DNA from: Strongylocentrotus droebachiensis
Lineage: Eukaryota; Echinodermata; Echinoidea; Camarodonta; Strongylocentrotidae
Direction: 5' to 3'
Assembly: GCA_035222895.1 (NCBI GenBank)
Contig: JAVYIG010004958.1
Span: 83,714-147,713, forward strand
DNA: 64,000 bases
The notes beneath the pieces are model-generated. The model saw only the letters and a program-made list of their open reading frames with translations. It had not been told where the DNA came from and ran no database searches. Both the position numbers and the translations under genes were made by a program. This document shows, piece after piece, positions 23,161-36,648 of the stretch. The first letter of the stretch is position 1. Every line of letters begins with the position of its first letter.

Positions 23161-25801
23161 TTTCACACCGTTGGCAGTTAAATGCATTTCGACTGCTGCT
23201 GATGTTTGTATTAGACCAGTAATTTGAATTTCTTGCAGCTTAGACTGATATTAGGTATCTGAATAGTGATTTGTGCACACACATTTTCTGCAGAATCATA
23301 TGTTATTGTTATTGTGATAATATTATTAATCATCTGCATAATGACTGCATTGAGATGTTATTGACAACAAAGAGATGAATTGCAGCTTATGAATAGATTT
23401 GAGATATATATTACTGTGAGTTTTTAAAACCATATTTCAACCACACAGAGTTTCCCCTCGATGATGATCGAACATTGATTTAATTCATATGTGTGTAAAA
23501 ATATTGAAACAGTTTTCTTTAGATATTTCACATAAATCATAATTTCTTAGGGAGCAAATAGAAAGACAAAATTTGATGTAGAATATTTATATATTTCGTA
23601 ATAAAGAATTCCAATTTAAAACGTGGAGAGTAGGCTCATGTTATCATGATACATTTTATACTCTAGTTAAATAATATCCCATTTACAAATACAATGGGCA
23701 TTACAATTTTTATTATTACCCCAAATTTCTGAGCATATTTTCATATTGTCGGTTACTTGTAATTTGAAGTCTATAGATATTTTCAGGAAGGTTCTCTCAA
23801 AAATAACAGTATAGGCCCTTCAAATGAATGATTTTCTTTCAAAAATGAATTTATCATTTATGCCTACATTATTGACAAAAATCGGTATAGAGTAGTTACA
23901 ATATAAAATGAACACACACTGTGCATTTTAATGTCATAAAGTCAATAATAATATAAAATTTGAAAAATATTTTGTGTCTTAGAATATTTGAAAACAAACA
24001 AAATTAATATTTTAAGATAACAATTATATAAGCTGTTAATAATAATCACATTTATTCCCTAGATTGGAATTGGTGAAATTATTACAAAAATTAAATTAAA
24101 AATGTTTTCTATTTTCAGTGTTTTCAATATTTTTATGCTACACATACTGTACATGTGTAAAATGAATGGCAAGTTAAAATTTCAAACTAACTTAGTACTA
24201 GAAGTAGTCATTTTTGAGAGATGAAATCTATATATTTATCTTGCCGTCTGTTATGGCTTGTAATCTTCATGTTTACACTTTAAAATAAATCATAATATTG
24301 ATAAGATAACAACAAAACATTAATTGCCCTGGCATTTTTGTAAAAATACAAATTGGACCATGTACCTGTAGTATTTGTACACTGTAGTAAATATTATGAT
24401 AACATAGCTAGACTTGATTGACCTCCTAAAAATCATGTTTACATTCGTGCATCATGCTGAAATTTGTCTGACCTTCGAGAGCAACTCATACAATGTTCAA
24501 GAGGATTGTTTTTAATATTTAAGGGAAGTTCGCTTCAAATGTCAGTCTTTGTTCTTTCCAATATGGGTTCATAATCCCACCGTGGACTGGATTTTTATTA
24601 TATTAAAACTGCCTCCCTTCTTTCCCTGAGCTGAAGTCCTCGACTATTAGGCAAAAGTCATGTTATTCGTATTTGTGCTCGTCTTGAAATTTGCCTTTCT
24701 TGTTATTATTTCTTGATATTTCTTTCATGTTCCAGACACGAGCATTGAAAATATCCGGGTCACATCTTTTTAATAAGACTATGGCAACATTTTGCGCTTT
24801 CCTTTTGTTTCAATCTTGTTTCAATTTCGATTGCAGTTTTGTTTTGGTGACAGCTGTTTTGATGAACATGCCAAGGAAATGACTTTAGTTTGAAATATTG
24901 CATTGCAGCATTAAAACAAATGAAATTGAATAACATAGAACATCAATATTTTCCAGTGTTATTATCCAGCCTTTTTGTTAGGATAATATTGATGGTTGGA
25001 TGGATTGCGGTGAAAACATATTTGGATTTTCCCTTCCAAAATCATGCACTGCAGGGACCAGAATATTACATGTTCATTTTATAGAAATGAGAGAATTATT
25101 TCTTTCACGCTGAAATGAAATCAAACTTGTACTTGTACATTTATTTTTTTAATGAAATATACATATTTATTACTGAAACAATTATGTTTTAGCAAAATAA
25201 TAGATGAAGTTTAAGTCATGACAAATCTTGAAATACATTTGTATGTTCCTGTACTGTACATAGGCACTAGTAGGGAATGGTTTGTACCATAGAAACTTAA
25301 AATTTTACATAATTTTCAAAAACAAAAACATTGGGATTATGTCATAACAATAATCTAGAATGTTATAAGCATGGATCGCCTACAAATGAATCATACAGCA
25401 TTCATGTACATGTACATATCATATTTTGTACCTCTTATTTAGATCACATTTTTACAGCAAACTATTCCAACAAAGAGATAGAGGCAAAATTAGAGTAATA
25501 AAAAACAATAGTAAAATACATTTAAAAAACAAACAACAAAATATAGAATGAGAGTGCACTACTATTATGAACACATCAGAGTTGCAATTAGTCATTCTTT
25601 TTGCAATGCAAATTAAGTGACTGTTCGTTTTGTTTCCTGCAAAATGATCAATTAGTGAAATTGCCTAATTCTAAGCCAGATCAATCGGTAGACTCGCAGG
25701 TGTACAGTGAATAGCAGGCACCGCAATGCTTGAGCCTTGAGAAGATGAGTTGTTTTTTTGCACCGTACATGTACATGCACTACTATGACTTCTCTACTTG
25801 G

Positions 25802-26058
25802 TTCATCTTGATGATGATTTTAGATGAGTTGTTGATCTCTTGCATTTGTCTCTCTTTAGTTAATAGCATACAGTGTAGAAGTTTATATATTCATCTTAAT
25901 GATGATTTTAGATGAGTTATCGCTCTCTTGTGTTTTTCCTTTTTAGTTAATAACAGAGGAGTTTGTATGTTCGTCATAATGATGATTTTAGATGAGTTGT
26001 CGTTGTTCTCTTGCATTTGTCTCTTGTTGTTAGTAAAGAGAAAAGGAGTTTATACAAA
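25802..26058. repeat. three tandem copies of an 80-88 bp unit
   Basis: TTCATCTTGATGATGATTTT at 25802 recurs at 25890 (TTCATCTTAATGATG) and 25970 (TTCGTCATAATGATG). Each copy is followed by TTAGATGAGTTG/TTAT, a CTCTTG(C/T)(A/G)TTTG segment, TTTAGTTAATA and a GGAGTTTATA-type end. Copies differ by small indels. A local duplication, not a gene; the 61-residue frame over it is incidental. Confidence 0.85.
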
Positions 26059-27662
26059 TGTATATTGTCTTTAGAGAGCCAGAAGGTCGTTAACTCATAT
26101 ACTTTGAAACAGAGATAACACCCTTCTGGCACTCAACAGACCATTTCCAAAGTATCAAGCACAAATTCTCGGGGAGTTGGATATGCAAGAATTAGGTTTT
26201 CTAGGATTCTCTCAAGAGATGGCATAAATATTTGTAGTCCAGTACGATTATGCCACGCCATCAATCATACATCCGAAAGGGTGCTGGATTTTCTCTGACA
26301 TTTTCCCAGCGTCTAAAATGCATGGACAATTGAGCTATCATTTCTGTTTAACTTGCTTAAAATTATAAGCATGGACCTACTTTATGATATTAAAGCAAGT
26401 CATATCTACAACTCAAAACCTTTAAAGTTCAACCAAAGTCTCACCCCCCCCTTCGCCCTCCTCCTTGTTAGTGTTGCGAAAAAAGTCAAAAAAGGTTGCT
26501 GGATATCGTATGGTGTTGTTGATTTGATATGACTGTCCGTTGCAAACAATTCCTCCATTTCCTCTGCTCTTTACAAAGAACACTACGGTCCCTTGGCAGG
26601 TGAAAAAGGCACAGGCTTTTTGATGTGCCAACATTGCTTGATTCTATGATACATTTTAGGCTAAGAAGGAAATGGCTAAAAGGCACAAGTGTAAGGAAGA
26701 TGGAGAAATCTCGAGCCCTTTTTTGCGCTCGATGTTGTTTTGAGCGAGGGAGCTATAACCGTCGTCCGACTAAGGCCTGTCTGCTGTTTGAAATGGATCG
26801 TCCATCCTCATCAGTGTGCGGGGAAAATGTCAAATCTCTGTCCAATCATAAAAGTATCTTTTAATCCTTCCCTCACTTTGTTTCTCAAAGTAGGATTTTT
26901 TCTTCTGGATATCTGGTTCCCTTCCCCAATTTTAATTCTTTAGAACACACTGTAATATTTGTATTATTACGTGCACTTTAATATACACCTTTTTATATAT
27001 TTGTTATTGTTTTGATAATTTGATGGTTTTGTGTTTTGTTGCCCTTTTTATTGGAACTTGGAAATAAAATGTGAACCTGACTCTGTTCTCAACACACAAG
27101 TAGAATAAGAACCCTTGTGCATTAAATGTATGTGTACATGTACATGTACAGTATATAAGTATTTCATTCATTTTTTACAGTCGTTTAAAAAATGGTTATT
27201 CAACGATATGGCAGTAGCAATATAAAGATTAACTCTAAAGAACTAGAAACTAGAAATAGAATGATACACAAGATTTAAAGTTTCTCCCCCTTCAAGTATT
27301 AGCTCATCCAGCTTAATGTAGCTGTTTATATTAGGAATTCATTATAACAACAAAAAGTACAAAGTTGCAAATGCAACGCTATAAAAGGGCTTAAACGTAA
27401 ATGTTGGCATTTCCTGAATACAATCTTGCGCTTTTCATGAGTATTTTATGTTCATACTGTATCATGCCTGTAGAAGCTTGAAGAAGTGCTCGACGGCTTT
27501 GAATTTGGTATTAAAAGAATTTGAGGAAGACCTAATTGCCTCATGTATTGGCAGGATGATAGGGATATAGGATAGACGTTTGCTAAGTTCATACGGGGTC
27601 GTCGTAACTTTAATTTTGCAAAAAACACAAAATGTGAAATATAATTATCCACTATAAACAAG

Positions 27663-27984
27663 GGTTCACACAGGACTGAAACGATATGTATCAAAGTTTT
27701 GTTTACACGATGGAAAAGCAGTCATTTTAACAATACACTGGCTTAACAGTTAATCTAAAAGTTAACTGTGTTCACACGGCACATACATTTGAACGAGGAC
27801 CTACAATGTACTTGTATGTACACCCCCTCCCTGCTGCTTGTAATTACTGCAAAACCTTAAGATCGCTCATGGTTTATAACTCAAGAGTATGCTAAAAGTT
27901 TGTAGCCGCTAGTGTCTCTGCACGGTCCCGAACTGCAAATCAACTTTGAACTAAACTCCAAGTTAACGAACACTCGTGTGAACC
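27663..27984. mobile_element. possible MITE with GGTTCACAC ends
   Basis: GGTTCACAC at 27663-27671 is mirrored by GTGTGAACC at 27976-27984, and a second GTTCACAC lies inside at 27770-27777. Near it is a perfect hairpin with arms ACAGTTAA and TTAACTGT (about 27746-27769). No target duplication was found. The mirrored ends are only 9 bp, so a chance match is possible. Confidence 0.35.
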
Positions 27985-29044
27985 TAAACTATTAAGCGGT
28001 CTGGACTGATATAGATTCTCGATTGGGAATACACCTACATACTCCATACTGATCTGTCTGTCGTTGGAACCCGGGGACTAGAGATTCAGAGTTTAAAATG
28101 CACTTCCTAGTAATGCTGAATTACCAGGCTTGACTTGCTGGCTCCAAATTTTCCGTTTGGCTGTCAGCGCTACGCCATGTGCCACAATTTCATCTCTTCG
28201 AGCTTCCCTCTCTACTCATATTTTTTTCTTCTTCTGGGTTGCGTTGCATCACTCCTGCTGCTTTTGGGGGGCTTTATGATAATTTTTACTGATGAGTTTT
28301 GTCGATTTACAGATGTTGAGAGTGCCGTTATCGTCATACACATTCATGTATATTTACCAGTATGTTATGTTACAGCATACATGTTCTGAACATAAGCAGC
28401 AGCTGTGTTTTATCTGTACACTTTAAGCTATTCATAGAGTGCTGGCAAAATGTAGGTCTACATGTACATTACATGTACAGTGTATATTCAATCAGAGGTA
28501 AAAATATTATTTAATTGTCTTATTGATTTGTTTGTCTGATTTTTCCATAATTTGCAGATGGATGTGCAGATGGATGTGCAATCAGATTTTTTTTGCATTT
28601 AAAATTATTATATTCCTTGTTGATGATTTTGAGACTAATTCTTTTTTGTTTTTAGAATGATCTTATATCATGTTAAGTTTACAACATTATGATATAACGT
28701 ATTACCGGTTTACAAAAATAATATGAATGTAACGTAAAGGATAATGGTGATACCTTCTTGAATACAGATAATCATATTCAGTTTTCAACGATACAACATA
28801 GAAATTGACTTGTAGATAGGCTAAATGCATACATGTACCAGTACCTTTTGTTCACACGCAAAATGTATTTCCCATATGTTTAATTTTGTAGATGAATTAG
28901 TGCATTACAGCCAAATGTGTCCCAAATGAATTGATTGTATTTCTTTCATTAGAGAGTATGGCTTCACTCTTCTTATCAGAGAGGGATAGAGGGAGAGGGA
29001 GTAGGGAAGAAGAAATAAGGTCTTCCATTTGAACCTTTAACCCT

Positions 29045-29450
29045 GTAGTACCCACAATGCATGACTCACACAATCTCGATCCTCTGCGATGAGTGTCTGG
29101 TATTGTTTGGGTTAATGCCCCAAAGCCAAAGAGGCGGTGGTTATTCCTTTAACCAGCCAACCAGACCAAACCAAACCCGTGGGGGAATGGATACACCGTT
29201 AACCCCTCGGCTGCTAAACATCACACAGACCATGGAGTTGGTCATGCATCCATGGGCTCCCCCAGGGCTGGAGGGGTTAAGGGGGTGCCCCTGGGATGTC
29301 TCTATGAAGTAGAGTCGGCCCATGGGGGCATGCCTTTGGCATGAACTGGTATGAACTGGTGTGGAAACAGGGTTTTCAGGGTCACTGAGGTCAATGGCTG
29401 TGGCACATTCCGAGCCTGCCAGTGTACAATGTAGGTGTTGATTTTTAGCA
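29045..29450. promoter_or_regulatory. GC-richer block with a DR3 nuclear-receptor-like site
   Basis: Clearly GC-richer than its flanks. GGGTCA-CTG-AGGTCA at 29379-29393 is a direct repeat of two receptor half-sites spaced by three bases. GAACTGGTAT/GAACTGGTGT repeats just upstream, and TTAACCCCTC/GGGGTTAAG form mirrored words (about 29199-29208 and 29273-29281). The 83-residue frame at 29061-29312 and its antisense frame have no family resemblance. Confidence 0.3.
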
Positions 29451-31012
29451 CATGAAGTTAGAGTGTAACTGTTTGTAGTCTGCCAAATAAATTGATGGCA
29501 TTGTTGATATGTACAATAATTGACAAAAATGAAGAAAGAAGGAATTAAAAAAATATAGTAATGGTCATGATAATATTAGCAACATTTACATACGGTATCC
29601 ATCCCAGTGAAATACTGAAGGTGTCTACAAAGTATCATTATTACAATGGCTTTAAAATACCTTTAAAATGTAACATGTACATCTTAACATGAATGTAAAC
29701 AAGAATATTGGATGCTGATTACTTTCGGATGTACAGTATCAATGCAAAAACCTGATGTTTTCTCTGAAGATCAGTGAACCCTTTACATGAAAGAGATACA
29801 TGTGTGTTTCCTTTTTTCACACTTGGAGGCACTTTAATTCTCATTTTATGACTCTGTATTATCGCTGCCAAATCAGGAGATTTGTATGATTTAATTCAGA
29901 TAGAATTGATAAAATACAAACGATACTTCATCAAAGTATAATTTACAGAAAAAGAAAGATTTACACAATTGAATAAAACAAAATGTTCAGCACAAAGTTG
30001 TACATGTATGTGCAGTTCAGTAGAATTTCTAAACAAAGGAAAATGAAGAAAGAGAAATGAAAGAACTTACTGTTATTTTGTTAGGAAGTAGGCAGAAAAA
30101 ATATCACTTACAATCCCTCAATTGTTTGAATTTTGCAACTCCAATTACTTACCAATTTTATTTTTGAGATTTAGAACAAAAATTGTTTACATTGAAAAAT
30201 AGATAAATACAAACAAAGAAGGAAACCGCATCCTGGACAAGGATCTTGGATAGAATTTTTCAAAGGGAGGAATATGAGAAAAAATGTTTTGTATTCGTAT
30301 ACAATACACAAGTACATGTAAGATGGTCAGATGATTTCTTTATTGAGCAACTATAGCAACACAGGAAGGCATTAAAAAATATATACAGCAAGCGTTTGAA
30401 ATATAGACGTGAATCCTTTTCAATGTATACTCTAGGCCTCCCATTCACTGTGAATTATTCAGGGTCTAGCCTGTTTTTGCCTGCATTCTTCACTCGCCTT
30501 TTTACCCGTTCCCCTCTTCTATTCGCCACCTGTCTATGTAAAAACGAGTAATCACTTGTCCTTTCTGCTCTCTAATGCTTCATTGTCAAAACTGTTAAAT
30601 AATTCAACCATTTTTTTGCCCGGATTCTCTTTTTGCATGCTGCCATTTGCATTTTTTCTTGTTCTGTATATTAAATGGTGGGGAAAGTCAATGGTAATAC
30701 AAAGACAAGTCAGATCATTTTGTACCAACACTTCCAAGTAATCCTAATGGCAATGCGATATCTACATGTACTGTATAGTCCGTGCAGTATTTATGAAAAA
30801 TAAGGGTATTGTTTTACGTTGTAATGTAGTTGAGGTGTTTTCCCCTAAATGTAAATAAAAGAAAAGAATCTCCATGGGTATGTTCTTTCTGTTCTCTACA
30901 GTAGTTGAATTCTGACATTTGTTATTTGTTTGTTATTACTGAATGTAAAAGATATATAAGATATATATTGAATATTTAAAAAATATCTTGTAGTAGAGTA
31001 TATAGTATGAAG

Positions 31013-31085
31013 TCGGCCTACATTATAATCAGCCTGCATTATAATCAGCCTGCATTATAATCAGCCTGCATTATAATCAGCCTGT
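31013..31085. repeat. 16-bp tandem repeat, about 4.5 copies
   Basis: The unit CAGCCTGCATTATAAT is repeated without spacers; the first copy is slightly diverged (CGGCCTACATTATAAT). No spacers exist, so this is a minisatellite and not a CRISPR array. Confidence 0.9.
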
Positions 31086-31387
31086 GATTGAAAACATTTA
31101 GTGACCATGTCTAAAGATTGATTGAAACATGTCATGATTTTTTTTCTTTCTAAGAAAAGTAAGAAAGCAATTTTGTGCCATTATTTTTTCAACTACATGT
31201 ACGTACAATTTACACCTGTATATTTCCCTCTATAAAACTCTGTTTCATAAAAACTGGTCACCAATATATGCGTACAAAATGTTGAAGAAAATGTGCTCCC
31301 AGCCAATCACATGCCATGATTTTAGTAGTTTATAATAGTTATTGTAACTTGTTAATGTTATTGATGACAACTTTCATGAAACAGGGT

Positions 31388-31702
31388 CCAGGGGAGTGTT
31401 TTACAAAGATCCTAAGTTGAACTTATCTCTAAGTTGGACTTATTAAGGAAAGCCATTAGCATCTTTGAAAATATTTTGTAAAAGTTATTTTAAAAGGCAT
31501 AAAATGTTGATTCAAATCATTCATATCTTCTATTACCAAGGAGATTTTATGTTCTTGATGTGAAAATAATGAAATGTCTAGAATACCTTTTTTTGTCGCT
31601 TTTGAATATATTTTATTTTAAGGCTACAAATGGCTCTCCATAATGTGCAAGTCCAACTTAGAGTCAAGTTCAACTTGGGATCTTTGTAAAACACCCCCCT
31701 GG
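31388..31702. mobile_element. MITE with about 54-bp TIRs
   Basis: The left arm begins CCAGGGGAGTGTTTTACAAA and runs to about 31441. The right arm (about 31649-31702) is its reverse complement with only about four differences, ending TTTGTAAAACACCCCCCTGG. Both arms carry AAGTTGAACTT and TAAGTTGGACTT. The 315-bp element has no coding capacity. No unambiguous target duplication was seen, so the superfamily is open. Confidence 0.85.
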
Positions 31703-31719
31703 TCTGTACTATAGCCAAT

Positions 31720-32040
31720 GTGTTGCCTCTCAGCTAGCGTCCCCCTCCTCTCCTTTAGTCCGTGCCACTCTAGTTTTTGTTGGCCATTGAGCCGAGCCCT
31801 GGCCTTGACTGTGAGACAGTGATAAAAAACCTTTCCGTTCTATGCCATGGAATTCTCTTCTTGCTGCTGCGTTTGGCTAGTGACTCAGTGCTTCCTGCGC
31901 TGTGCCATGAGCTCCCTAGGGGGTAGGGGCTGGCTGGCTGGCTGGCAAGGAGGGGGAGGGGAGGGGGTCATTTTATCCAGAGGAAAGGGGGTTCATGTGT
32001 AAACCAGCGCCGGGATAAGGTTACCTCCGTTTTATCGATT
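31720..32040. promoter_or_regulatory. GC-richer block with (TGGC)n
   Basis: Unique-looking GC-richer DNA with CTGACTCAGTG-like AP-1 word (about 31880-31888) and a short (GGCT)n at 31929-31946. No coding sense was found in any frame. Regulatory role is inference. Confidence 0.2.
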
Positions 32041-32999
32041 AGGAGATAACATGCATGAAAATCAGGATATCTGTAGTGGACCGATATGATAAGGATATTA
32101 TAACTTTATTGATAATCACTTTGTTTGATACATACATGTAGTAAATGAATGTGTGGGGAGATAGGAAGACATTGATTCGGGAGCCATATATATAAGCAGC
32201 TAAAACAATTTTGCCTGTTGTCTTTAGCTCAATGCATAAAAAAGAATGCTACCTTATTGTTGTATAAAATATACATCTATATATCACAAAAAATACAATT
32301 ATCAAGAATTGTTCACACTTTGATGTTGATGTATTTACAAGTTGAATTGTCTCCTGTTTGACAGATCATGAGGCTGAAAAAACACACAACACAATGTATA
32401 CAATTAAGAATTTTCAGTGGGAGCATATTTTATTGTGCCACAGAAATGTAGGGTTCTACATTGTATACATGTATCTCCCTTGCACTGATGAGAAATATAC
32501 TCACATCTGTCCTTTATTGTATTCTAAGTTAAAACAGAAAAGAAATGATGCGAGATAAATGCTGTTAGTATTTCTTTCTTGCAAAGTCTATTTTCTGTAG
32601 ACCAGGAAAGACAGAATTTTCCTGTATTTTATATCTAATCAATTGTTTTGTTCAGTTCTTAATTGGTATGTGATATTTGGCATTTGGAAGTATCATTTAT
32701 CTGTGGAATTGAATCAATTGGGATTTGTTTGAAGGAATGGAGGTTCAAGGATTTGAATTAAATATTTGTTCTTCTTCAGATCCTTGTCTTAAATAGCCTG
32801 AAGGCATAGGCAATGAACATTCTTCTCAGGGTTGTTTCCTTAAGGGGTAGAGGGGACGATCTAATCTGCATTCATCAATACTGGTTAATAGAAGCTATCT
32901 CCCCCAAACTGCCCTTGGACAGTTTGATATCAAGCAAACGTTTGATTTCTATTTTGCCTCCCCCATTTGACCAAATACATGGCAATTTAATGCTCTTAC

Positions 33000-33420
33000 G
33001 TGGATCTCTTTTGACTGCGCTAGCTGTCAAAGTCGGCAGAAAACCATGACAAATAGGTTTGCCCTAAGAGCACGGGAGAAAGGAGGGGTTTATTCCTTTC
33101 ACTTACGGGGAGAGAAGGAAGGGGCAATTGGCAGAAATTTATTCTACTGAGCTACATTAGTTGAGGCTCAACTCGGTCAATTACTTCTTCATTGCCCTTC
33201 TTTAAGCTCATTTTTGCTGATCTTTCCTTCTTTGAGTCGGCGGCACCCTTTCTCCGTGTGTGTCTTTGGAGCATCCATGAAGTATCTAGCGACTGACAAC
33301 TTGATCACGTTCCATTTCATAACCTTCTCCTCCCGATAAAACCTTTAGCAGAAATTGCATTTATTGCGACAAATTTGAGCATGTGTCAATAGCAACACCT
33401 GCACGATGAAGCCAGACTCC
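33000..33420. promoter_or_regulatory. candidate regulatory block A of intron 2
   Basis: Complex, repeat-free sequence with a CTGTCA Meis/TGIF hexamer (about 33024), GGCTCAACTCGGTCAATTAC and GGCGGCACCC words, and little AT bias. It looks like conserved non-coding DNA in texture, which needs alignment to test. Confidence 0.25.
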
Positions 33421-34299
33421 ATTTTCACATTTAGGAAAGCCCTTGAATTTGTGCCTTTTTTAAGGAGTTATGAACAAGATTTAGCAGGAAGGTTCAATTT
33501 GCTCAGAATGTTTGTGGTCGGATCGTCACAAAGGCACTTTTCCACCATGAACTCCAAATCGGCCCAAATCTTCTCAAACCAAGAAATAAACTTTGGTATT
33601 TGTATCCTTAACAAGATTTGCTTCGGCAAGGTTCAACTTCTTTATTTGCTCCCTCCTTTTCTCTGACTTCTTCCTTGTTTTCGCGGAGGGGGGCTGGCAA
33701 GTTTGGAGCTGTATTTGGTAATTGTGATGAATACTAGGGCTCATGAAATGACCAACTGTAATAGGGACGTTTGTACTTTATAAGAAGGCAAACAGTTTCT
33801 TCCAGATTTACTTTTAAATGGCCTGTCAGTCGCGGTAATCAGAACTATTGATAAAATTTGTTTGAGAGAGAGATCCATCAATATTCATTCTTAGTTTAGA
33901 TTTCTGATAGAGAAATCTGTCAACTGAATATTTGTTGCTCATAGTGGAAACAAAGCAGGGGACTTTGAATTTAAAATATCTCCTTGTTTCATCGCAGGAG
34001 TGGAGGAGTACAGTAGTTGCTGTATTTTACAGAATAACTGTAAATAATCTTTCAGAAAACTGCTTTGGATGCAAATGTTCTTTATTTTGTTTTCCCATTC
34101 AGATATATTTATAGCAAAGAAAGAGTTTAGTATCTGAAGTCTCTTTTCTTCTTATGAGGCTGTAGTGGATAGTAGCTTGGCTTGTCTTTTGATTTCTAAA
34201 AACCAAAACAAAGAGTAAAGTGGATATTTTATTTCTGTCAAAAGAGACCAGCCTACCTAACTGCTAATTTTAGTAATCCTGCATAATTTAGACTTTCTT

Positions 34300-34640
34300 T
34301 TCCTTGGCAATCAAAGCCACGACTGGCGTTTGATATCAACGCAAATACAGTGATGCCTCGCTGAAAAATTGAAGATCAAAGAGGTTTGAACGGCTCGTCA
34401 ATGACGACACAGACAGCTGGGAAATGCGGCTAAACCAAAGATCACCTCCCTTTTGTTCGCAAATTACTATGGTGATGAGTAAACTTCTTTTGACATATTC
34501 TGTCGGAGTTGGTGTTGTCCAATAACACCAAGGGGAAGACCCTCTGTCCTCTCCCATTGTTCTGCAGGAGGTGGGAGTGTTCCGGCAAGCTGAGAACTTG
34601 GTCATTGCTTGTCAGTCGTGCCCTGGTCTGACTTGTCTCG
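34300..34640. promoter_or_regulatory. candidate regulatory block B of intron 2
   Basis: Repeat-free, GC-richer sequence with AATGACGACACAGACAGC (about 34400) and CTGTCGGAGTTGG words. The 89-residue minus-strand frame at 34336-34605 has no family resemblance. Confidence 0.2.
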
Positions 34641-36502
34641 ATCCGGCTTCATTGCTCGGTTTTCCTGGAAAGATAATGAGGGTTAAATGCCCTGTCAAGT
34701 GCAAATAGATGCAGTTAACAGGCAGTAGAATCTTAATTTGGTCTGACTTGGATCTGATCCTCGTGTCCTGGAGAGATCTGATTGGTTGGGAGTTGGCTTA
34801 GGTTCCTCTTAGGGTTTGGAAGGGATTCCCTTGTTTTGTTGTCATGAGTTATCTGCTTGGAAAAAATGGGATTTTTCTTACAATTGGCACACCGATCACT
34901 CTTGCAGCTTGTTACTATCAATGGAAGTACATGTAGTTTTCTTTTGGTAAGCAACAAAATATATAAATGGTGATTTGAATAAATAATAATTGAATATATA
35001 TATATATCATTTTGTTGTTGTTGGGGGGGGGGGGGGGGAGGGGAATTTCATATATTTTCTTGATTTGTTCGAAACTGATGATTTTAATCATAATTTTAAA
35101 AAAATGCAATTACTTACCTCCAAAAGATTCTGTCATTGCATTTGAAAGATTAAAGACAGAGAAAATGGTAATCATCCTTAAATAAATTTTTGTTTTTTGG
35201 ATGAAAGTATTTCCTGACTTTGGCTTGGATATAAACTATATAATATATATTTGATGAATGCTGTCCAAAATAGGATGGATGTTTTCATGACATTTCCAAT
35301 TTAAAAAAAAAGGAAAAAAAGATGCCATGCCTATTTATTTTTTATGATGCAATCCTGGATCTTTTGTTCCTCCAGTGGCCTTTTAATATTTAACCACACA
35401 AAAGATATGCTTTATGCTGAAGTTCATCAGACCATTTTATTGTCAAGCAAATTACAGTGGCAAGCCATAATTTCTTGTCAGTTACAAAGGAAAGAAAAGA
35501 AAAAAAATATTTTATAGGCAACTTGTGAGTGTGGTGGGTTTTCCTCTCTTTAAAGATTTTTTTCTTTTTCTGTTGACATTTGAATTGATACTCACTGCAC
35601 ACAATCTAGAGCATATTTTAATCAATAAAAACTTACGAAGAAAGGATGTCCTAGAATTTATGTGGTACATTTCGGTCATGGAAAGAGAATTTTGTATCCA
35701 TGGAATATATAACTCATAACTATGGAATTCAGGAGTTTCCCCTTTGTATGGGGGAAAAGGGGACTTTTGAGGTTCAACAAACACAGGGTTTGTTTGGATA
35801 GTAGAATGGCTGGTTTTGTATTGCACATCTTTTCAAAAATCTTTTATGATTTTTTTTCTAGCAATCATTCTTTTTGTTGCCAAAATGGATTAAGTTTGTG
35901 GTATGAAATTGAAGACAGGTATGTAATTACCTGGAAGGAAATAATTACAGCAGGCCAACATGGTACATACAATGTACTGTACACGTATATTACAGTATAT
36001 ATATATGAAGAATACCCATGTACATACTGCATTTATGCCTAAAAGTTTTCACTGAACAGATTACAATGTACTTGTATTCTATTTAGGGTCTTTTCTTATA
36101 AGATTTGAATATCAATAAACTCCATTTATTCTGCGGACACTCAAGAGTGTTATGAAGATTTCCATTTGTAGGCCTGAGTTTTTTTAACTCTTCCATTTAT
36201 TAACTCCACAAGATATAGGTCACCATCTTGAATTCGATAAAGTACTCGTCAAGTACACGTAGCAGGGGAAAGCAAAAATAAAACTAAATGCTGAATTTTG
36301 CACATGTACACTATAGATATGTTTCTGTCTTTATTATGGGGCAGGCCTACAGAACTTGACTAGCACAAGAGTCAAGACAGAAATGTTACATGCTTTTATC
36401 TCAGAGGATTGAAACTTGAAAGTCATCCTTTCCCTCCAGTTCTACTCTCGACTGAGGTTCGTCCTCTGCTTTTACTATCGTGTGGTACACACACAACCAC
36501 AG

Positions 36503-36648
36503 AATTGGGACTAGAAATGCAATCGTGTCACAACGATGTGCGTGCAATGACGCCATGTTTTTACATGTCAAACGAAGGAGCTACTCTCGGACTATCCAGA
36601 GCAATATGTAAGAAGTCTTGTAGCTTCTGTGATAGTGGAGATAGTTAG
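36503..36648 (+). pseudogene. orphan exon-like frame with degenerate ShKT-type pattern
   Basis: After an acceptor-like CACAACCACAG at 36492-36502, an open frame runs 48 codons to TAG at 36646. Five cysteines follow the spacing C-x9-C-x16-C-x3-C-x2-C, ending ICKKSCSFC. ShKT modules (named for a sea-anemone channel-blocking peptide, but widespread in secreted proteases and matrix proteins) have C-x8-C-x4-C-x10-C-x3-C-x2-C, so the third cysteine is missing here. The acceptor would be phase 1, usual for extracellular modules. No partner exon, signal peptide or start was found nearby. It may be the last exon of a nested gene, a dead exon copy, or chance. The identification rests on one short pattern. 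Confidence 0.35.

Noticed and set aside
31013..31085. Regular short repeats resembling a CRISPR array
   Set aside because: No spacers between units and a eukaryotic setting; it is a 16-bp minisatellite.
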